A stretch of 64,000 nucleotides of DNA from Methylocystis parvus OBBP (GCF_027571405.1 NZ_CP092968.1:2294001-2358000), one strand, 5' to 3'. Shown: positions 25,478-35,783, numbered from the stretch's first letter. A program made the numbers and translations. The notes: a model not told the origin generated them from the letters alone.

Positions 25478-28400
25478 TCATTCCAGGCGCGCCGCCCTAT
25501 CCATACCGAGTTCGGCGACGTGAAGCTCCGAGCGTCCCCCGTCCGCGCGAGCCGGCAAATTGACGCCCTTTATCAGAGCGTAGATCGCGGGGATGACGAC
25601 GAGCGTCAGAAGCGTGGACGACACCATGCCGCCGATCATTGGCGCGGCTATGCGCTGCATAACCTCGGACCCGGCGCCCGTGCTCCATAGAATCGGAACG
25701 AGCCCGGCCATGATGGCGACGACCGTCATCATTTTGGGCCGCACGCGCTCGACGGCCCCGAGCATGATCGCTTCGCGCAAATCCTCTTTTGTGAAGGCCC
25801 GCCGCTCGGCCGCACGCTTCTCCGCGACCTCGCGCATCGCGGCGTCGAGATAGATGAGCATGACGACGCCCGTCTCCGCCGCGACGCCGGCAAGAGCGAT
25901 GAATCCGACCCCGACCGCGACCGACATGTTGAAGTTCATCAACCACATCAGCCATACGCCGCCGACAAGCGCGAATGGCAAAGAGAGCATGACGATCAGC
26001 GTTTCCGTGATCCTGCGGAAGTTGAGATAGAGCAGCAGGAAGATGATGAAGAGCGTGACGGGCACGACGATCTTCATGCGCGCCTGCGCGCGCTCGAGAT
26101 ATTCGAACTGTCCGCTCCAGACGACATAGGAGCCCGGCGGAAATTCGACCGCTTCCGCCACGGCTTTTTGCGCGTCCGTCACGAAGCCGCCAATGTCGCG
26201 ATCCCTGACATCCACGAAGAGATAGACCGCGAGTTGCCCGTTCTCTGTGCGGATCGACGTCGGGCCGCGAACAAGCTCCACTTTCGCGACCTCGCCGAGC
26301 GGAATCGTCCCCCCGCCCGGAAGCGGGATCAGCACGTCGCTCGCAATCGCCCTCGGGCTCGACCGAAAGTCGCGTGGATAGCGTATGTTCACGCCGTATC
26401 GCTCGCGACCTTCCACAGTGGTGGTCACCGTCTCGCCGCCGAGCGCCGTCGCGATGGTCGCCTGAACGTCGTCGATCATCAGGCCGTAACGGGCGAGGGC
26501 CGAACGGTCGGGCGTGATGTCGAGATAATAGCCTCCCATGACGCGCTCGGCGTAAGCGGAAGACGCGCCGCGCACGCCCTTCACGACCTTCTCGACCTGA
26601 CGCGCTAGCCCCTCTAGCTGCGCGAGATCGCGCCCCATGATCTTGACGCCGACGGGCGTCCGAATGCCCGTCGCGAGCATGTCGATGCGGTTGCGGATCG
26701 GCATGGTCCAGGCGTTGGAGACGCCTGGAAATTGCAGCGCGGCGTCCATCTCGGCGACGAGGCTGTCGACGGTCACGCCAGGGCGCCACTCTTCGCGCGG
26801 CTTAAGATCGATGATCGTCTCGAACATTTCGAGCGGCGCCGGGTCCGTGGCGGTCGAGGCGCGGCCCGCCTTGCCATAGGCGGATTTCACCTCGGGGAAG
26901 GACTTGATAATCCGGTCCTGCGTCTGGAGCAGTTGCGCCGCCTTGGTCACGGAGAGGCCGGGGAGCGTCGTCGGCATGTAGAGCAGCGCCCCTTCGTTCA
27001 GCGCCGGCATGAATTCCGAGCCGAGCTGGCGCGCCGGCAGGATCGTGACGGCGAGCGCCGCGAGCGCCACGAGGATCGTTGGAATTTTGGCGCGCATCAC
27101 CAGCCGGATCACGGGCCGATAGGCCCAGATCAAAGCGCGATTGATGGGATTACGCGCCTCGGAGACGATCCGGCCGCGCACGAAGATGATCATCAGCGCA
27201 GGAACCAGCGTGACCGACAAAAGCGCCGCCGCCGCCATTGAGAAGGTCTTGGTGTAGGCGAGCGGGCTGAACAGCCGGCCTTCCTGCGACTCCAGCGTGA
27301 AGATCGGCAGGAACGAAACCGTAATGACAAGCAGGCTGAAGAAGAGCGCCGGCCCGACTTCCATCGCCGCGTCAATCAGAATGTCGACCCGCGACTGGCC
27401 GGGCAGCGCGCGTTCGAGCCGCTTATGCGCATTCTCGATCATGACGATCGCGGCGTCCACCATCGCGCCGATGGCGATGGCGATGCCCCCTAAACTCATG
27501 ATGTTCGAACCCAGTCCGAGCGCCTTCATGGCCGCGAAGGCCATGAGCACGCCCACCGGCAGCATGAGAATGGCGACGAGCGCGCTGCGGAAGTGCAGAA
27601 GAAAGACGACGCAAACGAGCGCGACGATGACGCTTTCCTCGACCAGCGTCCCACGAAGCGTCTCGATGGCCGCATGGATCAGCTCGGAGCGGTCATAGAC
27701 GGGGACGATCTCGACGCCCTTCGGCAGGCTCGGGGCGATCTGCGCGAGCGCCGCCTTGACGTTTTCGATCACGGTCAGCGCATTGGCGCCGTAGCGCTGC
27801 AAGGCGACGCCGCTCGCGACCTCGCCCTCGCCGTTGAGTTCGGTGATCCCTCGGCGTTCGTCCGGCCCGAGTTCGACGCGCGCGACGTCCTTCAGCAGCA
27901 GCGGCGTTCCGCCGCCGGCCTTCAGCACGATGTTTTCGAGATCGGGAATCCCTTTCAGATAGCCGCGCCCGCGCACAATAAATTCGAACTCGGAGAGCTC
28001 GACCGTTCGGCCCCCGACATCGGCGTTGTTCGCGCGGACCGCCTCGCGGATTCGCGACAGGGGGATATTGAGCGAACGTAGCCGATTGGGATCGACGACG
28101 ATATTGTATTGACGCACGAACCCGCCGGCGCTCGCGACCTCAGCCACCCCTTCCGCCTTGGCGAGGCCGTAACGCAGCGTCCAGTCCTGCAAAGAACGCA
28201 GTTCGGCGAGCGTCATTTCCTTGGCGACAAGCGCATATTGATAGACCCAGCCGACGCCCGTCGCGTCCGGCCCGAGCACCGGCGTCGCGCCCGCCGGCAG
28301 GCGTTTGGTCGCCGTGCTGAGATATTCGAGAACGCGGGATCGGGCCCAATAGACGTCGACCCCATCCTCGAAAATGACATAGACAAAGGAGACCCCGAAG

Positions 28401-28660
28401 AAGGAGAAGCCGCGCACCACTTTCGAGCGCGGCACGGTGAGCATGGCGCTTGCGAGCGGATAAGTGACCTGATCCTCGACAACCTGCGGCGCCTGGCCCG
28501 GATATTCCGTGTAGACGATCGCCTGCACGTCGGAGAGGTCGGGGATCGCGTCAAGCGGCAGGGTTCGTAGCGCATAAACGCCAGCGGCGACCGCGAACGC
28601 CGTCCCGAAGAAGACCAGCGCGAGATTGCGCGCCGACCAGGCGATGAGGCGCCCGATCAT
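25478..28660 (-). CDS. cusA: Heavy-metal RND permease, CusA/CzcA family
   Basis: 1060 aa. The HME-RND relay GAMVDAAIVMIEN near residue 405 has the single Asp typical of metal pumps. Segments FMPALNEGALLYMP and RIDMLATG align with the CusA regions that carry its copper-binding methionines (alignment from memory), which favours Cu/Ag over Zn/Co. Its start overlaps the cusB stop (ATGA). It is the last gene of the operon and converges on copA with only 18 bp between stops. Confidence 0.92.
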   Translation of the reverse strand: MIGRLIAWSARNLALVFFGTAFAVAAGVYALRTLPLDAIPDLSDVQAIVYTEYPGQAPQVVEDQVTYPLASAMLTVPRSKVVRGFSFFGVSFVYVIFEDGVDVYWARSRVLEYLSTATKRLPAGATPVLGPDATGVGWVYQYALVAKEMTLAELRSLQDWTLRYGLAKAEGVAEVASAGGFVRQYNIVVDPNRLRSLNIPLSRIREAVRANNADVGGRTVELSEFEFIVRGRGYLKGIPDLENIVLKAGGGTPLLLKDVARVELGPDERRGITELNGEGEVASGVALQRYGANALTVIENVKAALAQIAPSLPKGVEIVPVYDRSELIHAAIETLRGTLVEESVIVALVCVVFLLHFRSALVAILMLPVGVLMAFAAMKALGLGSNIMSLGGIAIAIGAMVDAAIVMIENAHKRLERALPGQSRVDILIDAAMEVGPALFFSLLVITVSFLPIFTLESQEGRLFSPLAYTKTFSMAAAALLSVTLVPALMIIFVRGRIVSEARNPINRALIWAYRPVIRLVMRAKIPTILVALAALAVTILPARQLGSEFMPALNEGALLYMPTTLPGLSVTKAAQLLQTQDRIIKSFPEVKSAYGKAGRASTATDPAPLEMFETIIDLKPREEWRPGVTVDSLVAEMDAALQFPGVSNAWTMPIRNRIDMLATGIRTPVGVKIMGRDLAQLEGLARQVEKVVKGVRGASSAYAERVMGGYYLDITPDRSALARYGLMIDDVQATIATALGGETVTTTVEGRERYGVNIRYPRDFRSSPRAIASDVLIPLPGGGTIPLGEVAKVELVRGPTSIRTENGQLAVYLFVDVRDRDIGGFVTDAQKAVAEAVEFPPGSYVVWSGQFEYLERAQARMKIVVPVTLFIIFLLLYLNFRRITETLIVMLSLPFALVGGVWLMWLMNFNMSVAVGVGFIALAGVAAETGVVMLIYLDAAMREVAEKRAAERRAFTKEDLREAIMLGAVERVRPKMMTVVAIMAGLVPILWSTGAGSEVMQRIAAPMIGGMVSSTLLTLVVIPAIYALIKGVNLPARADGGRSELHVAELGMDRAARLE

Positions 28661-30027
28661 TTGGGGGCTCCCTGATCCAGGGCCTGCAACGCCGCCTTGA
28701 GGTTGCTTTCCGCGTCGATCAGGAAATTGGCCGAGGTCACGACTTTGTCGCCTTCGGAGAGCCCGCTCGTGATTTCCGCATAGCCCTCGCCGCGCCGGCC
28801 CAACTTAACTTCGCGCGGCTCGAAGCGGCCGTCGCCCTTGTCGAGGATCACGACCTGACGCTTGCCCGCGTCGATGACGGCGCTCTCAGGCGCAGCGAGC
28901 ACCTTCTCCCTGCCGCCCGTCTCGATTTCGACGTCCGCAAACATGTCGCCGAGCAGGCGGCCTTCGGGGTTCGGCAATTCGATGCGGACGCGCGCCGTCC
29001 GCGTCTCCATGTTCAGATGGGGATAGATGAGCGCGACCCGGCCCTTGAAGGGATGATCGGGATAGGCGCGCGCGCGGATCATCGCCGTCTGGCCGGGGGC
29101 CGCGGCTTCCACGTCGCGCTCGGGAATATCGGCGAGGATCCACACGACGCTGTGATCGACGATGCGGAACAGCGTCTCGCCCGGCGCCGCGCGCATGCCG
29201 CTCAGCGCCGTACGTTCGATGACATGGCCTTCCTGCGGTGCGGGCCAGTCAATCACGCGGGGGACGCGGCGGCTCTTCGCGATCGCGATGATCGTCGCGT
29301 CGTCGAGGCCGAGATTGACGAGGCGTCGGCGCGCGCCTTCAACGCGCGACGCCGCATGCGCATTGAGAACCGCCACATATTCCGCCGCCGCACTGGAGAG
29401 GTCGGGCCCGTAGACGCGCATGAGCGGCTGGCCTTTGCGCACATAATCTCCCTCCGCGACCTTCTCGACGGATTCGATGAACCCCTCGAAGCGCAAGGCG
29501 ACGACGGATGTGCGGCGCGGATCGAAATCGACGCGCCCCGCCGCGCGAATGGGAGCGGCCAGGATGCGGAGCCCGATGGGCTCGGAGCGCACGCCCGTCT
29601 TCTGCAGCTTGCCGGGACTGATCGTCAGGGTCGAGGCGTCCTGCGCTTCGTCCTCATAGACAGGCAGATAATCCATCCCCATCGCGTCCTTCTTCGGAAC
29701 CGGGGAGACGTCGGGAAGGCCCATGGGATTGCGGTAGTAGCGGATGCGCCGCCCGGATGTTTGGGGCTGGGCGACTTCCGGCGGCTTGTCCTCGAAGGAG
29801 ACGTCCTCGCTGGCCCGGACGGCGACGTAGTCCTTGCCCGAGGCGTTCTTTTTGGGCTCCGCCGAATAAAAGGGCCCGTCCGGATCGCGGTAATAGATGA
29901 TCGGCCCCGTTCCGCGCCCATGGATCGCGGCCGTTGGCGCCGGGGCCTTGGCGCGCCAGAGCGCGAGGCCGCCGCCGAGGGCCGCGAAAGCGAAGACGGC
30001 GGCGGCGGCAAGTTTCGCGCGGCTCAT
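28657..30027 (-). CDS. cusB: CusB-type periplasmic adaptor with two metal-binding segments
   Basis: 456 aa. Helix near residues 5-24, then two tandem heavy-metal-binding motifs: YYRDPDGPFYSAEPKKN (about 46-62) and YYRNPMGLPDVSPVPKKDAM (about 97-116), each followed by DY-x-x-V. The second keeps the M-G-x-D-Y pattern of CusB-type N-termini. Lipoyl and hairpin regions follow. Having two motifs where one is usual may increase metal capture in the periplasm. It overlaps cusC upstream and cusA downstream by four bases each. Confidence 0.9.
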   Translation of the reverse strand: MSRAKLAAAAVFAFAALGGGLALWRAKAPAPTAAIHGRGTGPIIYYRDPDGPFYSAEPKKNASGKDYVAVRASEDVSFEDKPPEVAQPQTSGRRIRYYRNPMGLPDVSPVPKKDAMGMDYLPVYEDEAQDASTLTISPGKLQKTGVRSEPIGLRILAAPIRAAGRVDFDPRRTSVVALRFEGFIESVEKVAEGDYVRKGQPLMRVYGPDLSSAAAEYVAVLNAHAASRVEGARRRLVNLGLDDATIIAIAKSRRVPRVIDWPAPQEGHVIERTALSGMRAAPGETLFRIVDHSVVWILADIPERDVEAAAPGQTAMIRARAYPDHPFKGRVALIYPHLNMETRTARVRIELPNPEGRLLGDMFADVEIETGGREKVLAAPESAVIDAGKRQVVILDKGDGRFEPREVKLGRRGEGYAEITSGLSEGDKVVTSANFLIDAESNLKAALQALDQGAPK

Positions 30028-31250
30028 AGCGCGCCTCCCGCAAGGCGTTCGAGGTCGGCGTATTTGCCCTGCTCCTCCACCCTTAAGGCGAGAAGCTCCA
30101 GTTCGACCGCGCGCAGACGCCGCTCGGATTCAAAAAGCGTCGCCAGCGGGGTCGTTCCGGCGTCGAAGCCGATACGCGCCGTGTCGACAGAGAGCTTCGC
30201 CGGCGAAAGTTGCCGTTGCTCGAAGATTTTGATCGCCTTGCGGATGGCCTCCAGCCGATACCAGGCCTCGGCGACTTCTCCATCGAGCCGGATGCGCAAC
30301 GCGTCGTTACGCGCCCGGGCGGCCCCGAGACTGGCGCTCGCCGCGCGCTGCTCGGCGTCCTTGGCCTCATATTGCAGCGGCACCTTGACACCGAGCAGGA
30401 ACATGCCGCTCGTTTCGCCGTTTCGAGGCTGCACCAGATTCGCGCCGACGGTGACGTCGGGATAGTAGTTGAGATCGGTCAGCGCCTTCGTCCCCGTCGC
30501 CGATCGCACTTGCGCATGCGTCGCGGCGAGCAGCGGGTTCGACGACCGGGCGAGCTCCTGCACTCCCGCGAGTGACAGTTTCGTCTTCAGAGGCGCGAAG
30601 CCTTTCGCAGGAGCGAGCGGCGCGCGCGCATCCCTACCTATGAGCGCGTTCAATCGAGCCACGGCGGATTTGGCTTCCCCCTCACGGCGGGCGACGTCGG
30701 CGGCCGCGTTTGCAGCCTCGAGCTCCGCCTTGATCACCTCCTGCTGATCGACCGAGCTCGCCCCGTAGCGCAGCCGCAGCAGCTCCAACAATTGATCGAC
30801 ACGCCGCTTAAGCGAATTGGACAAATCCAGCGCGCGAAAAGCGGCGCCGTATTGCGCGTAGGCCGCCTTCACGCGCGCGACGAGATCCACCTCCGTCGCG
30901 TCGCTCTGACGTCTTGCCGTGTCGGCGTCGGCAAGGGCGATCCCTTTTTCGAGGTCCGTCTTTCCCCAGAGCCGGAAGGTCTGTTCGGCGCCGATCCAGG
31001 TCTGGCCGACGCCCTTGTTGTTCACGTCCCAGGCTTGCAGCGTGACGGTGGGGTCGGGCTGGACCCCGGCCGCGCCGACACGTTGCGACGCGGCGTCCGC
31101 CTCTAGAACGGCCCCCCGCAATTCGGGGCTCAGCCGCTTGGCGAAGGCCACGACGCTCTCGACCGTCGCGCCCGGCTGGCTGCGCTCCGCCGCCGAGGCG
31201 GAAAGGCTGGCGGCGGCGCACAATAACAGGATCAGAGGGGCTCGTTTCAT
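30024..31250 (-). CDS. cusC: Outer-membrane efflux channel, CusC/CzcC type
   Basis: 408 aa from ATG 31250, whose ATGA overlaps the preceding gene. It has a cleavable signal peptide (LILLLCAAASLSASA) and two TolC-type repeats of long helices (about 30-200 and 225-400) with the usual AAGVQPDPTVTL start. No lipobox Cys is seen at the cleavage site. It forms the trimeric outer-membrane duct of the copper pump. Confidence 0.9.
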   Translation of the reverse strand: MKRAPLILLLCAAASLSASAAERSQPGATVESVVAFAKRLSPELRGAVLEADAASQRVGAAGVQPDPTVTLQAWDVNNKGVGQTWIGAEQTFRLWGKTDLEKGIALADADTARRQSDATEVDLVARVKAAYAQYGAAFRALDLSNSLKRRVDQLLELLRLRYGASSVDQQEVIKAELEAANAAADVARREGEAKSAVARLNALIGRDARAPLAPAKGFAPLKTKLSLAGVQELARSSNPLLAATHAQVRSATGTKALTDLNYYPDVTVGANLVQPRNGETSGMFLLGVKVPLQYEAKDAEQRAASASLGAARARNDALRIRLDGEVAEAWYRLEAIRKAIKIFEQRQLSPAKLSVDTARIGFDAGTTPLATLFESERRLRAVELELLALRVEEQGKYADLERLAGGAL

Positions 31251-31639
31251 GGCGTCGCCTGCAAGATCAGCCGACTTTGAAGCGTTCCGGTCTCGCCCTG
31301 AATCTTCGCCGCGAGGGAGATGCGCCAACGACCCTCATCCGTCAGGTCGACCCTGAACCGGTACAGCCCCGGCCCTGGACTTTGGGTCGGCTCGATCGCG
31401 CTGGTCATGGACTCCATGTCGTCAGGAGCCATGTCGAGCCGTGTTGCGAAAAGCACGGCGTCGCCTACCGGCTTGCCGTCCGGCCTATGGATCAGCCGCA
31501 CCTCGACCGTGCGCTGCCCTTTCTCGACCCGAGGTTGGACCAGCTCGAAGGCATAGTCGTCGATAGCCGCACGGGCATGTCCCATGCCCAGCGCGACGAG
31601 CCCCATCGAGCCAAGGAGCCGCAAGGGTTTCTTCTGCAT
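31247..31639 (-). CDS. Exported FixH/YtkA-like protein heading the cus operon
   Basis: 130 aa with a signal peptide (LLGSMGLVALGMGHARA) and a single beta-sandwich domain. YtkA-like features are V-x-V-R-L-I-H-R-P-D-G-K-P-V near 47-60 and PGLYRFRVDLTDEGRWRISL near 89-108. It overlaps cusC by four bases. YtkA-like proteins occur beside metal pumps and may bind metal in the periplasm. The Met-rich run LDMAPDDMESM may be relevant. The exact function is unknown. Confidence 0.75.
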   Translation of the reverse strand: MQKKPLRLLGSMGLVALGMGHARAAIDDYAFELVQPRVEKGQRTVEVRLIHRPDGKPVGDAVLFATRLDMAPDDMESMTSAIEPTQSPGPGLYRFRVDLTDEGRWRISLAAKIQGETGTLQSRLILQATP

Positions 31640-31814
31640 CTGAATTCTCTGTCACGTCACGCATGCCTCGACACGCGCATGGTCGCGCGGGAGGAGCGTA
31701 GAGAACCGTAGGAACGGAGTTACCGCGCGGGCCGAGCGGCGTTTTGGATAGGCGCCTCGGGCCGTCAGTCATGAGGTAGCGCCGGCGCCCCGACGGGTCC
31801 GGGCCGGTCGAGCC

Positions 31815-32138
31815 TCAGGGAATGGGGGGGCGAAGGTCGGGCGGCGCCGACAGCCCATTATGCGCCGGTTCTTCGAAAGTGAGGCGGACAGACCTGGCCT
31901 CTGCGAAGGTCGTCGGCGAGAACACTGACGGAGGCGTCAGCTGGGCGGCGCTGCAGAGGAGTGAATCGCAATGCCGAGGAACGCTTGTATGATCGTCCGA
32001 ATGATCTGGACAATGGTCCATTACGGACATTGACGCGCAGTCGTGAACCGCGGGCGCAACTCCACTCCTTCCCGCCGCTGACAAGGAGGCGAGAACGATC
32101 ATCACGGAGACGATAAGGCGCAGCCAGCTCAGCTTCAT
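31815..32138 (-). CDS. Small exported Cys/His-rich protein upstream of the cus operon
   Basis: 107 aa from ATG 32138; an alternative start is 32156. A signal peptide (LRLIVSVMIVLASLSAAG) precedes a potential metal-binding stretch with pattern C-x-S-M-x-V-M-D-H-C-x-D-H-x-x-D-H, then H-C-x-x-x-L-C. The remainder is Pro-rich and low in structure. It has the layout of DUF2946/CopL-like copper-sensitivity proteins but I cannot assign it firmly. A 175-bp gap separates it from the YtkA-like gene, with no obvious terminator. Confidence 0.6.
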   Translation of the reverse strand: MKLSWLRLIVSVMIVLASLSAAGRSGVAPAVHDCASMSVMDHCPDHSDDHTSVPRHCDSLLCSAAQLTPPSVFSPTTFAEARSVRLTFEEPAHNGLSAPPDLRPPIP

Positions 32139-32679
32139 AGCGATCACTGGTAGCATATTGGCCGTCCGCGCGCAAAATGGCGGCAGATTTTTTAGGCCCC
32201 TTACCTGTTTCTCGGGCGGAAGGCGGCACCCTTCCTTGCCGAACAAGAACCGATGAGTCTCGGCGCCGCGTTTTTCAAAATGCGCCTCCGTTCTGAGCCG
32301 AGGACGATTTTGTTGCGCGCCATATTGATTTCAATTTGACTCATTCAACATGAGATGAATGTCGGCGGACAATGACTTACATCTGGCTTCCGCGCCGGCG
32401 GCTCTCTAGGACTTTTGGCGATCCAGATCAGGAGACCGCTGACCAAGTTGAGGCGGCCATGGTTCACCATCGGCTCGATGGCGAAGACCATGTCACCGGC
32501 CGTCCGAAATTAAGCGCCTGCGGTTTCTCGCGCATCTCGCGGCGTATTTCGCGCGCCTGAACCCCGAGGGCGGGCCGCCAGGACTGTTGGTGCGCCTAGA
32601 CCAGCTGGACTTCGTTCCCGCCGTCCGGCGCAACGGCAAACTCGCCCTTGCCCTGCCCTCTTCATGAAGAAAGAGGAGT
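32139..32679. other. Region between two efflux operons with one degraded frame
   Basis: An open + strand stretch at about 32507-32665 reads RFLAHLAAYFARLNPEGG and ends in LALALPSS with a stop. It has no start and looks like a gene tail of unknown origin. The rest shows no gene. Confidence 0.3.
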
Positions 32680-35600
32680 TCAACAAGAGCCAGCCGCCGG
32701 CGATGCTTCGCCCCCGTCAACCGCGCGCTTTGGAGCGGCGCGCTCTGCGGCGAGCGTAAGATAAACCGCGGGCAACACGAACAGGGTGAAGAGCGTTCCA
32801 ATTGACAAGCCGGAAGCGATGACAAGCCCGATATTGTAGCGCGAAGCCGCGCCGGCGCCGCTCGCCGTGATCAGCGGCAGAACGCCGAGCACCATCGCCG
32901 CGGTCGTCATCAGAATAGGCCGCAGACGGATCGAGGCGGCCTCGATGATCGCCTCCCGTCTTCCCATGCCGGCGAGTTGCAGCTCGTTGGCGAACTCCAC
33001 GATCAATATGCCGTGCTTGCTGATCAGGCCCATGAGCGTCACAAGGCCGATCTGCGTGTAGATGTTGATGCTGGCGCCGCCGAAACCCAGCATGATGAAG
33101 ACGAGCGCGCCGGCGATCGACATCGGGACCGAGACGAGAATGATCAAGGGATCGCGATAGCTTTCAAACTGCGCGGCGAGCGCGAGGAAAATAATGATCA
33201 AAGCGAATCCAAAGGTGGTGGCGAAGCCGCTCGATTCCTGCACGAATTGGCGCGAGGGGCCGGCATAGTCGACGACATAGCCGGGCGGCAGCACGCGATT
33301 TGCGATCTCGCGCAGGGTCTGAAGCGCCTCGCCAATGACGACGCCCGGCGCGGGGACGCCGGAAATCGTTACGGCGTTCGCTTGCTGAAAGTGGTTGAGC
33401 GATTCCGGCTCGGTCGTCGAACGAAACGTCGCAATGGTCGACAATGGCGCCGACGTCCCGTCGCCCACCTTGATGTAGTAGTTCAGGATCTGGTCCGCGT
33501 TCAGGCGGAATCTCTGCGCGACCTGCGGGACGACCTTGTATGAGCGACCGTCGAGGTCGAAATATTGCGTATAGCCGCCGCTCAACGCCATCGTCAGAGC
33601 GCCGCCGACATCGCTCATCCTGAGGCCGAGCTGAGCGGCCTTTTCGCGGTCGACGACCAGCGACGCCTGCGGCTGGTCGATTTTAAGATCCGTGTCGAGA
33701 AACATGAATTTTCCGGTGGCCACCGCCTGCGCCAAAAGATCGCGCGTCGCCACATCCATTTTCTCAAAGGAGTCGGGGCTCTGCAGGACGAACTGGATCG
33801 GAAGCCCCATCGCCCCGGGCAAGGGCGGCTGCTGGAAGGCGACGATGCGCAACCCGGCGACATCGGCGAGTTCGCTTTGGATGCTGTGCTGAAGCGTCTC
33901 CGCGTCGGTTTTGCGCTGATTCGTCGGCTTCAGCACCATGCCCGAGAGATTCATCGCCAACGAATTGATCTGGAAGACGCTCTGCGTTTCAACATGCTTC
34001 GCGAGGATCTGGTAGACTTGGTCTCCGTAGAAAAGCTTCTGTTTCAATGTGGCGTTCGGCGCGGCGGTCGATTGCGCGAGGATAAGGCCCTGGTCTTCGC
34101 CGGGCGCGAGCTCGTTCTTGGAATTGGCGTAAAGCCAGAAAATGCTGAGGAACACCAAGGCGCCGAAAGCCAATGTCACCGGCGCATGCCGCAGCACGGC
34201 CGCAAGAAGACGGCGATAGCGTTCGCGAAGGCGGTCCATCGTCGCGTCGATGACGTCGACGATGCGCGCTTCCCATGTTTCGGCGCCGGAATGCGGGGCC
34301 TTGAGGATTTTCGCGCAACTGACGGGTGAGAGCGTAAGGGCGACGACAGCCGAGACTGTGACCGCTCCCGCCAGAGTGAAAGCGAATTCGACGAACAGCG
34401 CGCCGGTAAGTCCGCTCTGGAATCCGATCGGGACATAGACGGCGATCAACACGATCGTCATGGCGAGGATCGGTCCAGTGAGCTCTCGGGCCGATTGCCG
34501 CGCCGCGTCGAAGGGCGCCATTCCGTCGGCGAGATGGCGATTGACGTTTTCGACCACGATGATGGCGTCGTCGACGACGAGGCCGATCGCCAATACGAGC
34601 GCGAGCAAAGTCAAAAGATTGATCGAGAAGCCGAAGGCGACGAGGACGGCGAAGACGCCGACCAGGGACAGCGGAATCGCCATCACCGGAATCGCCACCG
34701 AGCGCCATGACCCGAGAAACAGAAACACGACGGCGATGACGATCAAGACCGCCTCCACCAGCGTATGGATCACCTCGTCAATGGCGCTGTTCACGAAGTC
34801 GGTCGAGTCGTAGACGATCTCGCTCGACAACCCTGCGGGCATGGCCTTCTCGATCTCGGGATAGACCTCCTTCACGCCTTTGATCACCTCGAGAAGATTC
34901 GCCGTCGGCGCAATCTGGATGCCGATATAGACAGCCTGCTTTCCATTGAAGGCGACCGACGAGTCATAATCCTCCGACCCCAGCGTTACATTGGCGACGT
35001 CCCTGAGCTTCAAATTGGCGCCGTTGACCTGCTTGACGACGAGATTTCGAAATTCTTCAAGCGAATGCAGCGACGTCGAAGCGGAGAGGTTGACCTGAAC
35101 CATTTCTCCCTTGGTCGAGCCGAGCCCCGCAATGTAATCATTGGCCGCGAGCGCCGCGGAGATTTCGGCGGCCGTGAGGCTGTAGGCGGCGAGCTTCTCG
35201 GGATCGAGCCAAGCGCGCAGCGCGAATGTCTTGCCGCCGATGAGTTCGGCGGTCTGCACGCCGGGCACGGATTGCAGCCGCGGCTGCACAATGCGGATCA
35301 GATAGTCGGTGACCTGGCTCGGAGAGAGAATGTCGCTGTTGAAGCCGATATACATGGCGTCCGTCGTCTGCCCGATCTTGACGGTGATGACGGGACGCTG
35401 GACGGCGCTGGGCAATTGATTGAGGACGGAGTCGACTTTCGTGCTGATCTGGGTCAGCGCCTTGCCGGAATCGAAATTGAGCCGCAGATAGGCGGTGATG
35501 GTGCTCGCGCCGATCTGGCTTGTGGAGGTCAGGTAGTCGATGCCGTCGGCCTGGGCGATGACGTTTTCGAGGGGCGTCGTGACGAAGCCCGCGACCGTCG

Positions 35601-35769
35601 CCGGATCCGCGCCGAAATATTGCGTCGAGATGGTGACCACGGCGTTTTGGGTGCGCGGATATTGCAGGACCGGCAATATGCTGAGCGAGCGCAGGCCGAG
35701 CACCAGGATCAGCAGACTCACAACGGTGGCGAGAACCGGTCGACGAACAAAAATGTCTGTGAAGGACAC
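32680..35769 (-). CDS. RND multidrug efflux permease (AcrB/MdtB type)
   Basis: 1029 aa from GTG 35769, preceded by an AGGAGAG eight bases upstream; a TTG at 35787 overlaps the adaptor stop and is less likely. N-terminus SFTDIFVRRPVLATVVSLL is canonical. The relay IGLVVDDAIIVVEN near residue 400 has two Asp, so it is a drug-type (HAE-1) pump. The last gene of the three-gene pump operon. It probably exports amphiphilic organic compounds. Confidence 0.93.
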   Translation of the reverse strand: MSFTDIFVRRPVLATVVSLLILVLGLRSLSILPVLQYPRTQNAVVTISTQYFGADPATVAGFVTTPLENVIAQADGIDYLTSTSQIGASTITAYLRLNFDSGKALTQISTKVDSVLNQLPSAVQRPVITVKIGQTTDAMYIGFNSDILSPSQVTDYLIRIVQPRLQSVPGVQTAELIGGKTFALRAWLDPEKLAAYSLTAAEISAALAANDYIAGLGSTKGEMVQVNLSASTSLHSLEEFRNLVVKQVNGANLKLRDVANVTLGSEDYDSSVAFNGKQAVYIGIQIAPTANLLEVIKGVKEVYPEIEKAMPAGLSSEIVYDSTDFVNSAIDEVIHTLVEAVLIVIAVVFLFLGSWRSVAIPVMAIPLSLVGVFAVLVAFGFSINLLTLLALVLAIGLVVDDAIIVVENVNRHLADGMAPFDAARQSARELTGPILAMTIVLIAVYVPIGFQSGLTGALFVEFAFTLAGAVTVSAVVALTLSPVSCAKILKAPHSGAETWEARIVDVIDATMDRLRERYRRLLAAVLRHAPVTLAFGALVFLSIFWLYANSKNELAPGEDQGLILAQSTAAPNATLKQKLFYGDQVYQILAKHVETQSVFQINSLAMNLSGMVLKPTNQRKTDAETLQHSIQSELADVAGLRIVAFQQPPLPGAMGLPIQFVLQSPDSFEKMDVATRDLLAQAVATGKFMFLDTDLKIDQPQASLVVDREKAAQLGLRMSDVGGALTMALSGGYTQYFDLDGRSYKVVPQVAQRFRLNADQILNYYIKVGDGTSAPLSTIATFRSTTEPESLNHFQQANAVTISGVPAPGVVIGEALQTLREIANRVLPPGYVVDYAGPSRQFVQESSGFATTFGFALIIIFLALAAQFESYRDPLIILVSVPMSIAGALVFIMLGFGGASINIYTQIGLVTLMGLISKHGILIVEFANELQLAGMGRREAIIEAASIRLRPILMTTAAMVLGVLPLITASGAGAASRYNIGLVIASGLSIGTLFTLFVLPAVYLTLAAERAAPKRAVDGGEASPAAGSC

Positions 35770-35783
35770 GGCCTGCTCTCTCC

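Noticed and set aside
25497..26789. 430-codon minus frame overlapping cusA in another phase
   Set aside because: Arg-rich shadow of cusA on the same strand.
32312..32330. TTGATTTCAATTTGA as a possible FNR box
   Set aside because: The right half (ATTTG) does not match ATCAA and no gene start follows at a suitable distance.
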